DNA of 64,000 nt from assembly GCA_002354735.1 (NCBI GenBank), contig DEMD01000016.1, positions 62,001 through 126,000 of the forward strand, given 5' to 3'. The notes beneath the pieces are model-generated. The model made no database searches, was not told the origin of the DNA, and saw nothing but the letters and a program-made list of their open reading frames with translations. Shown piece after piece: positions 31,829-40,100 of this stretch. The position numbers and the translations under genes were made by a program. Numbering within the stretch: position 1 is the stretch's first letter; every line of letters starts with the position of its first letter. Source of the stretch: Gammaproteobacteria bacterium UBA2679 (GTDB taxonomy: Bacteria > Pseudomonadota > Gammaproteobacteria > Pseudomonadales > Oleiphilaceae).

Positions 31829-32341
31829 ATGAACTGCAGCTGCTGCGGTAAAGATATCAGTACATTTGCGCTGGACAGGGCCTATCAAATGCCGGATGCC
31901 ATCTGGCGAATCAGCCCGGCTGAGCGGCTTGCCAGAGCTCAGATCGATGCGGATCTCTGCAAGCTGGATGATCGCTATTTTCTCAGAGGCATCATCCGCA
32001 TCGCGATCAGGGACAGCGACAGGTTTTTCGAATGGGGCGTATGGGCGGAAGTCCCAGGTGAGGATTTCTTTGCCTATGTACGAGCCTACGAACGCGATAA
32101 TTCACGGCAGACGCCGTTCCTCGGCATACTGGCCAACGAAATGGCTGGCTATTCCGGAACGAGAGGTCTGGGCGTCTCCGTGCAACTGGGTACAGCGACT
32201 CAGCGGCCAGCCATTACCGTAGTGGACGCCGAGCATAGTCTTGGGCAGGACCAGCGCACGGGCTATGCGCTGGAGCGGGTACACGAGTTTCATCCGAGAC
32301 CGAGCCTCGCAGCTGTGTTACCACGCACGGCGCTTCATTGA
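31829..32341 (+). CDS. DUF2199 family protein
   Basis: 170 residues. The N-terminus MNCSCCGKDIST has a CxCC zinc-ribbon-like motif, and 'FFEWGVWAEVPGEDFFAYV' and 'LGVSVQLGTATQRPAITV' match the body of DUF2199 proteins, for which no biochemical activity is known. The 'HSLGQDQRTGYALERVHEF' block near the C-terminus is also family-like. The start has a GGAG site eight bases before the ATG. The gene stands between convergent and co-directional neighbours without a clear operon partner. Confidence 0.8.
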   Translation: MNCSCCGKDISTFALDRAYQMPDAIWRISPAERLARAQIDADLCKLDDRYFLRGIIRIAIRDSDRFFEWGVWAEVPGEDFFAYVRAYERDNSRQTPFLGILANEMAGYSGTRGLGVSVQLGTATQRPAITVVDAEHSLGQDQRTGYALERVHEFHPRPSLAAVLPRTALH

Positions 32342-32386
32342 ACGGTATTCCCTCGAATAATACTCCAGCTTATAAGGGCGCATGAT

Positions 32387-32926
32387 ATGTTGAGTTCAGT
32401 TGATGCCGTATTAGTCATCGTCGATGTTCAGGGGCGCCTGGCCTCGCTGATGCATGACCATGACAGCCTCATTGCGAATATCAGAATAATGATTCAGGCC
32501 TGCCAGAAGCTGGACATACCAATCCTCTGGAATGAACAGGTTCCGGACAAGCTTGGTGAGACAGTGCCGGAGATTGCGGAGCTGCTGAGCGCACAGTCGC
32601 CAATGGCGAAGACGAGTTTCAGCTGTCTCGGTAGCGATGCCTTCAATTCGGCGCTCGCCGATACGCGTCGTCGTCAGGTATTGGTCGTCGGTATCGAAAC
32701 CCACGTCTGTGTGTACCAAACCGTGGTCGACCTGTTGGAGAATCTGCTGGAAGTGCATGTCATTGCAGACGCGGTGAGTTCTCGTAAAGTGGAGAACAAG
32801 AAGCTGGCTCTGCACAAGATGCGGCTGGCAGGCGCCGATGTGACGACCACGGAGATGTGCCTATTCGAAATGCTGAGAACAGCCGAGGCGGAGGAGTTTC
32901 GCGATATCAGCCGCCTGGTTCGCTAG
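32387..32926 (+). CDS. Isochorismatase-family hydrolase
   Basis: 179 residues of the cysteine hydrolase fold. The catalytic Asp is in LVIVDVQGRLASL, the Lys in the 'SPMAKTSFSCLG' loop and the nucleophile Cys in 'VGIETHVCVYQTVVDLLE', with the usual cis-peptide. The closest type is YcaC-like hydrolases of the group that includes nicotinamidases, but the substrate is not predictable. Cytoplasmic. Its 3' end faces a convergent gene four bases away. Confidence 0.85.
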   Translation: MLSSVDAVLVIVDVQGRLASLMHDHDSLIANIRIMIQACQKLDIPILWNEQVPDKLGETVPEIAELLSAQSPMAKTSFSCLGSDAFNSALADTRRRQVLVVGIETHVCVYQTVVDLLENLLEVHVIADAVSSRKVENKKLALHKMRLAGADVTTTEMCLFEMLRTAEAEEFRDISRLVR

Positions 32927-32929
32927 CAG

Positions 32930-33421
32930 TCAGCTGCCTTCCGGCTTCGCCAGGGCGCCGTAGGCTTTGGTGCCCCACAACGGCACCGTAGAGAGGCTGT
33001 GCTTGTAGCTGCCGCTGGTCTCCTTGGTGCTATAGGCGATATACATCAGCGACTGCGATTGCTGGTCCAGCACTCGTCGAATCTTCAGCGTCTTGAAGAA
33101 CACGGACTTCGATTTACGGAAGACGATATCGCCGCTCTTCGACTTGTCTATGGCTGCAATCATTTCCGCCGTGATTTCGCCCGTCTGCCGACAGGCGATG
33201 CTCATGTCTGAAGGATCGCTGAACTGCAGATTGGCTTCGATGCTGGAGATATGACAGGTTACGCCCGGCACCTCGGGGTCCTGCAGGATCTCGATCTTGA
33301 TATCCTTTGTTGTGAACAGGCCGAGCGATACATCGCCGACTTCGTCGTCGTTACAGGCTGACAGCGCTGTCGCCGCCAACACAATGGCAAGAACCGCTTT
33401 CAGGCGGGTTCTGTGTAACAA
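32930..33421 (-). CDS. creA: CreA family protein (lipoprotein-like)
   Basis: Secreted or lipid-anchored CreA-like protein. The central part is diagnostic: 'EVGDVSLGLFTTKDIKIEIL' with 'VPGVTCHISSIEANL' and 'IACRQTG'. The long upstream frame would overlap ilvE, so I propose TTG 33421 (a GAGG site nine bases away), which gives MLHRTRLKAVLAIVLAATAL with the lipobox LSAC. TTG 33430 is an alternative. The E. coli protein has no clear function despite the carbon-source-related name. It follows the ilvE stop closely and may be cotranscribed. Confidence 0.8.
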   Translation of the reverse strand: MLHRTRLKAVLAIVLAATALSACNDDEVGDVSLGLFTTKDIKIEILQDPEVPGVTCHISSIEANLQFSDPSDMSIACRQTGEITAEMIAAIDKSKSGDIVFRKSKSVFFKTLKIRRVLDQQSQSLMYIAYSTKETSGSYKHSLSTVPLWGTKAYGALAKPEGS

Positions 33422-33432
33422 AGCAGGCAACC

Positions 33433-34440
33433 TCAAGCCTTTGTCTCGACGGCTGTGAGCCAGCCATGTGAGTCTTCGGCACGCCCCCATTGAATATCGT
33501 TGAGAGCCTGGCGCAGCCGTCGGGTGGACTTGCCGGCCTTACCATCACCGACTGTGTATTCCTGACCGTTGTGCAGCAAGGTACCCACCGGCGCCAGAAC
33601 TGCAGCCGTGCCTGAAAGCGCGGCCTCACAACCTGGCTTCGTTGCCCGCTCGAGAAGTTCATCGACCGAGAGCGCGCGCTCCTGGACATCGAAGCCCATA
33701 TCCCTTGCTAGGGTAAGAATCGAATCCCGGGTCACACCGTGCAGAAAACTCTGGTCCAGCGCCTTGGTGATCACCTCGTTGCCGTCGATGAGGAGGAAAT
33801 TTGCGGCACCGGTTTCCTGAACATCGCCACCGGGGCAGAACAGGACCTGATCGGCCTGAACCGTGGCCTTGGCGCGCTGAATGGCGAGCAGGGCGCTGGC
33901 ATAATTGCCGCCGCACTTCACGGTCCCCATGTGCGGCGCGCAACGCATGCCGTCATCGTCGAGCAACAGCCTGAGCGTCTTGTCATTGCCAGCGAAATAA
34001 TCCCCCACCGGTGACAGCATGACATACAGCAGTGAGGTGGCCGTAGAGGCAGCCGCCTTGCCGATGGCCGCCTCGGTACCGATATGTGTCGGCCTGATGT
34101 ACATGGAGCCGGGTGGTTCGGGAACCTGCGAGGCGAAGCGACCGACGATGTCGAGAATCATCTGACTCACGGCAGGCTTGTCGATGGCTGGCATACCTAG
34201 CAGCTCGGTGCTCTGTCCAAGACGTGCTACGTTCCGGTCCATCCTGAATATTTTCACGCTGCCGTCAGCATGTCGAAAGGCCTTGAGCCCCTCGAAGCAG
34301 GTGCTGGCATACTGCAACACGTGCGCGCCGGGGTGGAGTTCGATTCGTTCGCCGGACACGATTTCCGCCGGAGTCCAGGAGGTGCCGTTGAAACGGGCTG
34401 CTGCCATTTCAGGCATGAAGACACTGCCAAACGCTGTCAT
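33433..34440 (-). CDS. ilvE: Branched-chain amino acid aminotransferase
   Basis: Class IV PLP aminotransferase that makes leucine, isoleucine and valine from their keto acids. The catalytic Lys is in MGTVKCGGNYAS, PLP-phosphate contacts lie in 'GGDVQETGAANFLLI', and 'FEGLKAFRH' near the N-terminus is a family block. I set the start at 34440 (MTAFGSVFMPEMAAARF), dropping 17 residues of an upstream extension; the length of 335 residues suits the family. Divergent from a threonine dehydratase relic. Confidence 0.9.
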   Translation of the reverse strand: MTAFGSVFMPEMAAARFNGTSWTPAEIVSGERIELHPGAHVLQYASTCFEGLKAFRHADGSVKIFRMDRNVARLGQSTELLGMPAIDKPAVSQMILDIVGRFASQVPEPPGSMYIRPTHIGTEAAIGKAAASTATSLLYVMLSPVGDYFAGNDKTLRLLLDDDGMRCAPHMGTVKCGGNYASALLAIQRAKATVQADQVLFCPGGDVQETGAANFLLIDGNEVITKALDQSFLHGVTRDSILTLARDMGFDVQERALSVDELLERATKPGCEAALSGTAAVLAPVGTLLHNGQEYTVGDGKAGKSTRRLRQALNDIQWGRAEDSHGWLTAVETKA

Positions 34441-34495
34441 TGAATATTCCCGAGAGTAGCTCGGCACCTGAGACAGGCTCAGCGCCAGCAAGAAA

Positions 34496-34846
34496 TTGAT
34501 GCTGCTAATTTACTGTAAACAGCGAAGGAGTAACAGTGCCTCGCCAGCAGACTTTGCCGATGGTGTCGCCGTGCGGGTACCCGTGCCTGAGGCTTTCAGG
34601 ATATATTCGGAAGGTGCTGACCGGATTGTAGCGGTAAGCGATGATGAAATCGCAGAAGCTATCCGCTGCTATTACAGGTGTACCCACAATGTCGCGGAGG
34701 GTGCTGGTGCTGCACCGCTGGCGGCCTTGTTACAGGAGCGCCACGAAATGGCCGACTGCAAAGTCGGCGTCATCCTCTGCGGTGGTAATATCGATACCGA
34801 TATTCTGACAGTGGTGCTGGCAGGTGGAACGCCGCAGGTAGCGTAA
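34496..34846 (+). pseudogene. 5'-truncated threonine dehydratase (C-terminal fragment)
   Basis: A 116-codon frame whose latter part reads 'FADGVAVRVPVPEAFRIYSE', 'GADRIVAVSDDEIAEAIR' and 'THNVAEGAGAAPLAALLQ', matching the C-terminal half of the PLP domain of threonine ammonia-lyase and serine/threonine dehydratases. The PLP lysine, the N-terminal PLP-binding half and about 200 residues are missing, and no ACT domain follows. The first 20 codons are unlike the family. Intact enzyme would be expected to feed isoleucine synthesis, so its position next to ilvE is suggestive. Almost certainly inactive as an enzyme. Confidence 0.75.
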
Positions 34847-34957
34847 AGTGGCCGGTCTTGCGTATGCCTTCTGGAAAGTACGACATATATCAGAGCCCAC
34901 TACGGCGCTGGTGGCGGGTCGAAATTAATAGCACCTTGGAAGATCAGGAGACTGCTA

Positions 34958-35362
34958 ATGAACAGGACTATTTCAATGTCATTGCTGCTTTTGTTCGCAA
35001 GCACCCAGGCCTATGCCGAGTTTACTGGGGCTGGCGCAAACGAGGCTGACACTACAGTCGAGCAGGTTATTGAAGAACGAGAAGAGGATCGCGAAGTTTC
35101 GCTGACCGGCTTTCTGGTGAAACAAGTCGATGAAGAGCGCTACTGGTTCAAGGACCATACCGGCGACCTGCAGGTGGAAATCGAGTCAGCTGCATTCGGT
35201 GGTACAGAAATTACACCTGAAATGAAGATTCGGCTCACCGGGGAAGTTGAAGTGGAGTTCGAATCGGTCACCGTGGATGTGAGTAGTCTCGAGGTCATCG
35301 ACCAAGGGCTGCCGACGAGGCAGCAACCTGTCCTCGGTCGCGACCGAGAGCTTGATATCTAG
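34958..35362 (+). CDS. YgiW/YdeI-family BOF protein
   Basis: 134 residues with a signal peptide (SMSLLLLFASTQAYA). The mature part is the bacterial OB-fold seen in 'VSLTGFLVKQVDEERYWFKD' and 'MKIRLTGEVEVEFESVTVDV', typical of YgiW/YdeI/YgiW-type stress-tolerance proteins of the periplasm. The ribosome site is AGGAGACTG. The C-terminal tail after the OB-fold (RQQPVLGRDREL) is polar. Members of this family bind cations or are linked to peroxide and peptide resistance; function is not resolved here. Confidence 0.85.
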   Translation: MNRTISMSLLLLFASTQAYAEFTGAGANEADTTVEQVIEEREEDREVSLTGFLVKQVDEERYWFKDHTGDLQVEIESAAFGGTEITPEMKIRLTGEVEVEFESVTVDVSSLEVIDQGLPTRQQPVLGRDRELDI

Positions 35363-35381
35363 CCAGGGGCATCCAGCCTGC

Positions 35382-35711
35382 CTACTGGACGACTGTCAGC
35401 AGCCTGTTCAGTTGTTGCCGGAGCCGATCGTTCTCCACCTTCAGATGCTCGATGTCCTCCAGTAGGTCCAGTACCAGGCCAATGTCTGCCCAATCCATTT
35501 CCAGGTCTCGGTGCAGCCGGGCCGCCTTGTTCACGCGTGTGACGGCAGCAACGCTGAACTGCCATTGGTGAGGTTCGGTGCCAGCAATCGGCAGCGCGAT
35601 CTTGTACTGCACCAGCTCTACCAGGTACTCCACGGGGAGATGTGCCGATTCACATAGTTCTTCGAGGCTCATCTGTAGACTTGGTGAGTGCACGTTGGCA
35701 GCATCTGTCAT
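35382..35711 (-). CDS. cbpM: Chaperone modulator CbpM
   Basis: 109 residues that bind the J-domain of CbpA and block its interaction with DnaK. The N-terminal segment 'MSLEELCESAHLPVEYLVEL' and the coiled 'LEDIEHLKVENDRLRQQLNR' are the usual CbpM blocks, with a MerR-like helix-turn-helix fold inside. It starts at 35711, two bases after the cbpA stop. Neighbour order is the classical cbpA-cbpM. Confidence 0.88.
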   Translation of the reverse strand: MTDAANVHSPSLQMSLEELCESAHLPVEYLVELVQYKIALPIAGTEPHQWQFSVAAVTRVNKAARLHRDLEMDWADIGLVLDLLEDIEHLKVENDRLRQQLNRLLTVVQ

Positions 35712-35713
35712 GG

Positions 35714-36688
35714 CTATATGCTCCATTCTTCTCGTGGGTCGAAACTCGCCTGCTCGGCCAGTTGGCTCCAGAGTTTTTTCACATCGTCACTATCTGTCCT
35801 GGGCAGTACGATCTTCAGAACCGCATACAGATCGCCAGTGCCGTGCTTGCCGACGAGGCCCTTGCCCTTGATGCGCAGGCGCTGGCCAGACTGGCTCTTG
35901 GGCGGGATGCTGAGATTCACCTTGCCGGTCAGGGTGGGCACGGTGACCTTGGTGCCGAGTGCAGCCTCCCAAGGTGCCAATGGTAGCGTGAGCACGAGAT
36001 TATCACCCTCGACATCAAATAGCGGGTGCGGAACCAGGCGGATGTGCAGGTAGAGATCACCACTGGGGCCATTCCCCATGCCCGGGCCGCCCTGGCCCTT
36101 CAAACGGATGCGCTCACCGTCCCGCACGCCAGCCGGGATCTTTACCTTCAGCGACTTCCGGGTTTCCTGGACCTGTCCGCGCCCATCTGTCTGCGGCACG
36201 GAAAAGTCCACAGGTACGGTCCGGTCCGTGAGGGTTTCCTCGAGCAGAACCGGCCACTCCATCTCGAAATCCCGGCCCTTTTGCTGGAATGAATCCCGTC
36301 TCGATTGGTGTCGGCCGAAACCAGCCTCTGCACCAGCGCCGCCGAAGATGGAGTTGAAAAAGTCGGTGAAATCGGTATCCGACGCAAACTGTTCGCCAGC
36401 GCCAGCGCCAGCGCCAGCAAAGCCGCCGCGTGCCTGGCCGTGAGCCCCTGCACGGCCGCCGTAGCCGCGCTGACGAGCCTCTCTCAGTGCATCATATTCA
36501 GCGCGCTTGTCACGGTTCTTCAGCACCTCGTAGGCCTCGGAAACCTCCTTGAACCTGGTCTCCGCGTCCGTCGCCTTGCTCACATCAGGATGATACTGCC
36601 GCGCCAGCTTTCTATAGGCCGTCTTGATGGCCTTGTCGTCAGCTGAGGGATCGACCCCCAACACAGCGTAATAATCCTTGAACTCCAT
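35714..36688 (-). CDS. cbpA: DnaJ-like co-chaperone CbpA
   Basis: 324 residues. The N-terminal J-domain is 'KDYYAVLGVDPSADDKAIKT' with the HPD motif in 'LARQYHPDVSK'. A Gly/Ala-rich linker follows (residues about 75-100), then the two beta-sandwich client domains ('FEMEWPVLLEETLTD', 'GERIRLKGQGGPGMGNGP', 'GQRLRIKGKGLVGKHGTGDL'). There is no zinc-finger domain, so it is the CbpA/DjlA-like type B form. It stimulates DnaK and, in E. coli, also binds curved DNA. 20 bases separate it from the TerC-like gene upstream. Confidence 0.93.
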   Translation of the reverse strand: MEFKDYYAVLGVDPSADDKAIKTAYRKLARQYHPDVSKATDAETRFKEVSEAYEVLKNRDKRAEYDALREARQRGYGGRAGAHGQARGGFAGAGAGAGEQFASDTDFTDFFNSIFGGAGAEAGFGRHQSRRDSFQQKGRDFEMEWPVLLEETLTDRTVPVDFSVPQTDGRGQVQETRKSLKVKIPAGVRDGERIRLKGQGGPGMGNGPSGDLYLHIRLVPHPLFDVEGDNLVLTLPLAPWEAALGTKVTVPTLTGKVNLSIPPKSQSGQRLRIKGKGLVGKHGTGDLYAVLKIVLPRTDSDDVKKLWSQLAEQASFDPREEWSI

Positions 36689-36708
36689 CGCTGATAACTC
36701 CTTGATTG

Positions 36709-37464
36709 CTAGTCATCAATCTGTTTTCTCAGTTTAACCGGCGGCGCCCGGCGTTTTGAGAGCCTGATGTTAAGCATCTCGACCAAGACCGAGAAGGCCA
36801 TGGCAAAGTAGATGTAGCCCTTTGGAATATGCATATCGAAGCTCTCTCCTATCAGTGCTACGCCGACGAGAATGAGGAAGCTCAGTGCCAGCATCTTCAG
36901 TGTTGGATGCTTTTCAACAAACTCACCAATCGATTTTGCAGACAGCATCATCACCAGAACGGCCAGTATGATTGCGATGACCATAACCGGGATATGATCG
37001 GCCATACCAACCGCAGTGATGACCGAATCGAGTGAGAAAACGATATCCAGAATTGCGATCTGCACCAGTGTTGACACGAAGTTCTTGCCTGCCTGGACCT
37101 TCACATCTTCTGTATCGTCAGGCTCCTCCAGGCTGTTGTGTATTTCATGGGTACTCTTGGCTACAAGGAAAAGCCCGCCCAGAAGCAGTATGAGGTCGCG
37201 CCCTGATATTTCCTCGCCCAGCACAGTGAACAGCGGATCAGTAAGCCCCATGACCCAGGCCAGTGATAGCAGCAGCGCAATCCGCGTGATCATCGCCAGG
37301 GCGAGACCAAACGTTCGCGCTCTCTGGCGTTGTTCTTCAGGTAGGCGGCTTACCAGAATGGTGATGAAGATGATGTTGTCGATACCGAGCACGATCTCGA
37401 GTGCTGTCAGCGTCGCCAGCGCAATCCATGCCTGTGGGTCAGAAATCCAGCTTAACCATTCCAT
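36709..37464 (-). CDS. TerC/YgdQ-family membrane protein
   Basis: 251 residues with seven spans. The block 'ALEIVLGIDNIIFITILVSR' with the acidic residue and 'LDIVFSLDSVITAVGMADHI' are the two family hallmarks that line a metal-binding site, and a polar loop with 'STHEIHNSLEEPDDTED' separates the halves. Family members export or handle manganese or other metals during exoenzyme folding at the membrane. It precedes cbpA in the same direction. No Mn riboswitch was recognised in front of it. Confidence 0.88.
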   Translation of the reverse strand: MEWLSWISDPQAWIALATLTALEIVLGIDNIIFITILVSRLPEEQRQRARTFGLALAMITRIALLLSLAWVMGLTDPLFTVLGEEISGRDLILLLGGLFLVAKSTHEIHNSLEEPDDTEDVKVQAGKNFVSTLVQIAILDIVFSLDSVITAVGMADHIPVMVIAIILAVLVMMLSAKSIGEFVEKHPTLKMLALSFLILVGVALIGESFDMHIPKGYIYFAMAFSVLVEMLNIRLSKRRAPPVKLRKQIDD

Positions 37465-37530
37465 GTTATGTTCTCTAAGGGTGTCAGAATTGAGTCGTTC
37501 AAAAGTGAAAGCGATCAGTTGGCCGGGCGG

Positions 37531-38175
37531 TCACTGACCGACTTCCGACCTGTTAATTGTGGCGGCTTCCGACCGCGCTGCCGTGAGCCATTCCTGCATC
37601 GCTGGATGAGCCAGTGCGACAGCCATGTAGTCACGCGATCGAGATGAAATGTCGACGGCATAGGTGGCAAATCGAAAGACCACCGGAGCAAACATACAGT
37701 CGGCAATCGAGAATTCGCCGAATAACCATGGCCCGCCGTGGCGTCGCAGCATCTGAGACCACAGCGAATCGATACGCTGGATATCGTTGATCAGCGCACT
37801 GCTGGACGGTACCTGGCGCCCGGTGGCGCGACAGTTCATCGGCATGGCCTCCCTGAGGGCGGCAAAGCCTGAATGCATTTCTGCACTGCAGGCACGTGCC
37901 TCTGCACGCTTCGTCAGGTCTGTTGGCCACCCCTTTCCGGTCAGATACTGCTCCGAGACATATTCGCAGATGGCCAGCGAGTCCCAGATCGTGAGCCCAT
38001 TGTCCAAAAGCACAGGGACCTTGCCTGCACCCGTGTACTGGCGTATTTCGTCGGCCGTCGTGTCCGTTGCCAGCGGGATCATCACTTCTGCGAAATCGAT
38101 GTCGTGAGCGCGCAGCAGAAGCCAGGGTCTCAGCGACCAGGAGGAGTAGTTTTTATTCCCGATAACGAGTTCCAT
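37531..38175 (-). CDS. Glutathione S-transferase family protein
   Basis: 214 residues. The thioredoxin-fold half has 'GNKNYSSWSLRPWLLLRAHD' with a Ser as probable nucleophile contact, the cis-Pro in 'GAGKVPVLL' and 'TIWDSLAICEYVSEQYL' for glutathione binding. The helical half includes 'GPWLFGEFSIADCMFAPVVF'. This group is widespread in Pseudomonas-like bacteria without a defined substrate. Independently of its neighbours, likely detoxification of electrophiles. Confidence 0.88.
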   Translation of the reverse strand: MELVIGNKNYSSWSLRPWLLLRAHDIDFAEVMIPLATDTTADEIRQYTGAGKVPVLLDNGLTIWDSLAICEYVSEQYLTGKGWPTDLTKRAEARACSAEMHSGFAALREAMPMNCRATGRQVPSSSALINDIQRIDSLWSQMLRRHGGPWLFGEFSIADCMFAPVVFRFATYAVDISSRSRDYMAVALAHPAMQEWLTAARSEAATINRSEVGQ

Positions 38176-38235
38176 GACTCAGCATCCCTTGAAAATGTGG
38201 TGTTGAAAACGCAGGAAATATACCGTGTGGCTGCG

Positions 38236-39249
38236 TCAAGGAACAGCAGCAGGCGAGATCGGCACCTGACGCGTAGTGAGCAGGAGGCCGGCCAATATCA
38301 GAATGCCGCCCGTGATGTAGAACAGGCTCATGCGCTCGCCGAGGAAAAGGCCTGCCAGCACCGCAGTAAATATCGGGCCGAGATACATGAACACTGCCGC
38401 ACGCGAGGGTCCGATGCTGTGCACGCCGTTATTCCAAAACGCGTAGGCCAGCAGGCCCGGAAAGATGGCGACGTAGGCCAGTGGAGGAATCACGCTGGCA
38501 TCGACTACGAAGCCACCTGAGATGAACAGCAGATCGACCAGGTAGAAAGGGGATATGACCAGCACGCCAAGGCCGACCTGTACTGTCAGGAAGGTCAGCG
38601 GTGCGAGCGGCACTGCGTGACGTCGCAACAGTACTGAAAACAGCCCCCAGCAGCTTACTGCTGCGACCATGATCAGGTCTCCAGGATGAAAACTGAGCTC
38701 ACTCAGCGTCGACCACTGTCCCCGGCTGATGACGACGAGTATACCCAGCAAGGCCAGCAGTATGCCGAGAGTTTGGGACAGTCTGAGTCGCTCTCCGAGA
38801 ATCAGCCAGGCCAGAAAGGCCACCATGATCGGAATGGTCGAAGCCACGAGTGAGATGTTCAGCGCTGTCGTCGTCAGTGCGGAAAGGTACAGCAGCGTAT
38901 TGAACGCGCCCACGCTCAGGGCAGACAGCAGTAGCAGTGGCCAAAAGTGTTCGGCGATGACCTGCCTTTGTCGCCATACGCCCGCCAGGCCGAATGGAAG
39001 CAGAATGCACAGGGCAATCGACCAGCGGTAGAACGACAGCGACAGCGGTGGAATCGTATCGACAACGCTGCGACCTACGACGGCATTGCCGGCCCAGAAC
39101 AGCGCAGTGAGTGTAAGCCCCAGATAGGCCAGCCAGGGCGTTGGCGTGGGTTTGTTCAAAATGATGGATCCATCAATTGTCTGCTTCTCCTTTACGAACA
39201 GGGGTCCTATGATGGCGGCTTTCAATGAGCCTCCGAGATCAGCATACAT
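38236..39249 (-). CDS. EamA/DMT-family transporter
   Basis: 337 residues with ten predicted spans in two EamA repeats ('LTALFWAGNAVVGRSVVDTI' begins the first; 'AVSCWGLFSVLLRRHAVPLA' begins the second). Members export small metabolites such as amino acids or nucleosides. The annotated ATG has no clear ribosome site. A strong AAAGGAG lies 28-34 codons in, before an in-frame ATT, so the real start may be later and the N-terminal 25 or so polar residues may not be translated. The start is therefore uncertain; the family is not. Confidence 0.8.
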   Translation of the reverse strand: MYADLGGSLKAAIIGPLFVKEKQTIDGSIILNKPTPTPWLAYLGLTLTALFWAGNAVVGRSVVDTIPPLSLSFYRWSIALCILLPFGLAGVWRQRQVIAEHFWPLLLLSALSVGAFNTLLYLSALTTTALNISLVASTIPIMVAFLAWLILGERLRLSQTLGILLALLGILVVISRGQWSTLSELSFHPGDLIMVAAVSCWGLFSVLLRRHAVPLAPLTFLTVQVGLGVLVISPFYLVDLLFISGGFVVDASVIPPLAYVAIFPGLLAYAFWNNGVHSIGPSRAAVFMYLGPIFTAVLAGLFLGERMSLFYITGGILILAGLLLTTRQVPISPAAVP

Positions 39250-39260
39250 GAGAAATTGCC

Positions 39261-40100
39261 ATGACGGCCGCTAGAGCCTGGCGCCGGCGTATGATCGCCG
39301 CAGTGGTATTTGTCGCCTTCCTCGTCGCCGCCAAGTTGATGATCGACTGGCGCTATGGCGTCGCAGTCACACAGGCAACGACTTTATTCGATGGTTGCCA
39401 CAAAGCCTGGGCGCATCGCGGCTTCGTCAATGAGCATGAGGAGAATACACTTGGTAGTGTCGAGGCCGCAGCGTCGATGGGGGCGTCGGGAGTCGAGGTC
39501 GATATCCTGTACGACCTGCCCACTCAGCAGTTCATCGTTTCTCATGATGAGCCATATCAGCGAACGAATGGCGAGTTTCTGACGCTGGACAAGCTTCTTG
39601 CAGCTTTCCCGGCAGATACTTTTCTCTGGCTGGACGCCAAGAATCTGAGCAGTCTCTGGCCTCATGACGCGCTCAACGCTGTAGCGAAGTTGACTGCTGC
39701 CATCAAGGCAAGCGGGCTGCAGGATCGAGTCCTGGTGGAGTCACGCAATCCACTGTATCTGGGATGGCTGGCTGATGAAGCGATTCATACCAGCTATATG
39801 ATCAGTCCGAATGCCAAGTATGCAGCGCCGTTATTCTGGCTGAACGTGTATTTCATGAAACTGAGTTATACCTGGGGGCCTTTCAGTGCCCTGTCCATGA
39901 ACGACTATCGATACGGAGAAAAGGTGGCCGATGCCTTCGGTGACGACATTGCCATTCTCGTCAGTACGGTGAACGAGCAGGCAGATTTTGAACGCTATGC
40001 CCGGCACCCGAACATTCGCGTGGTATTAACGGATAAGGACTTCTTCGCCTTCGACAGCTGCGCGGTCGCGGTCGACGATCCGGTACTGCCCCCAGGGTAG
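39261..40100 (+). CDS. Glycerophosphodiester phosphodiesterase-family protein
   Basis: 279 residues. A single N-terminal membrane span (residues about 10-27) anchors it, and the GDPD barrel follows. The catalytic block is AWAHRGFVNEHEENTLGS, then 'GASGVEVDILYDLPTQQFIV' and 'SHDEPYQRT'. It would hydrolyse glycerophosphodiesters or related diesters on the periplasmic side. The barrel is slightly shorter than the family average. Its last 75 bases overlap the convergent phosphoethanolamine-transferase-like gene. Substrate open. Confidence 0.82.
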   Translation: MTAARAWRRRMIAAVVFVAFLVAAKLMIDWRYGVAVTQATTLFDGCHKAWAHRGFVNEHEENTLGSVEAAASMGASGVEVDILYDLPTQQFIVSHDEPYQRTNGEFLTLDKLLAAFPADTFLWLDAKNLSSLWPHDALNAVAKLTAAIKASGLQDRVLVESRNPLYLGWLADEAIHTSYMISPNAKYAAPLFWLNVYFMKLSYTWGPFSALSMNDYRYGEKVADAFGDDIAILVSTVNEQADFERYARHPNIRVVLTDKDFFAFDSCAVAVDDPVLPPG

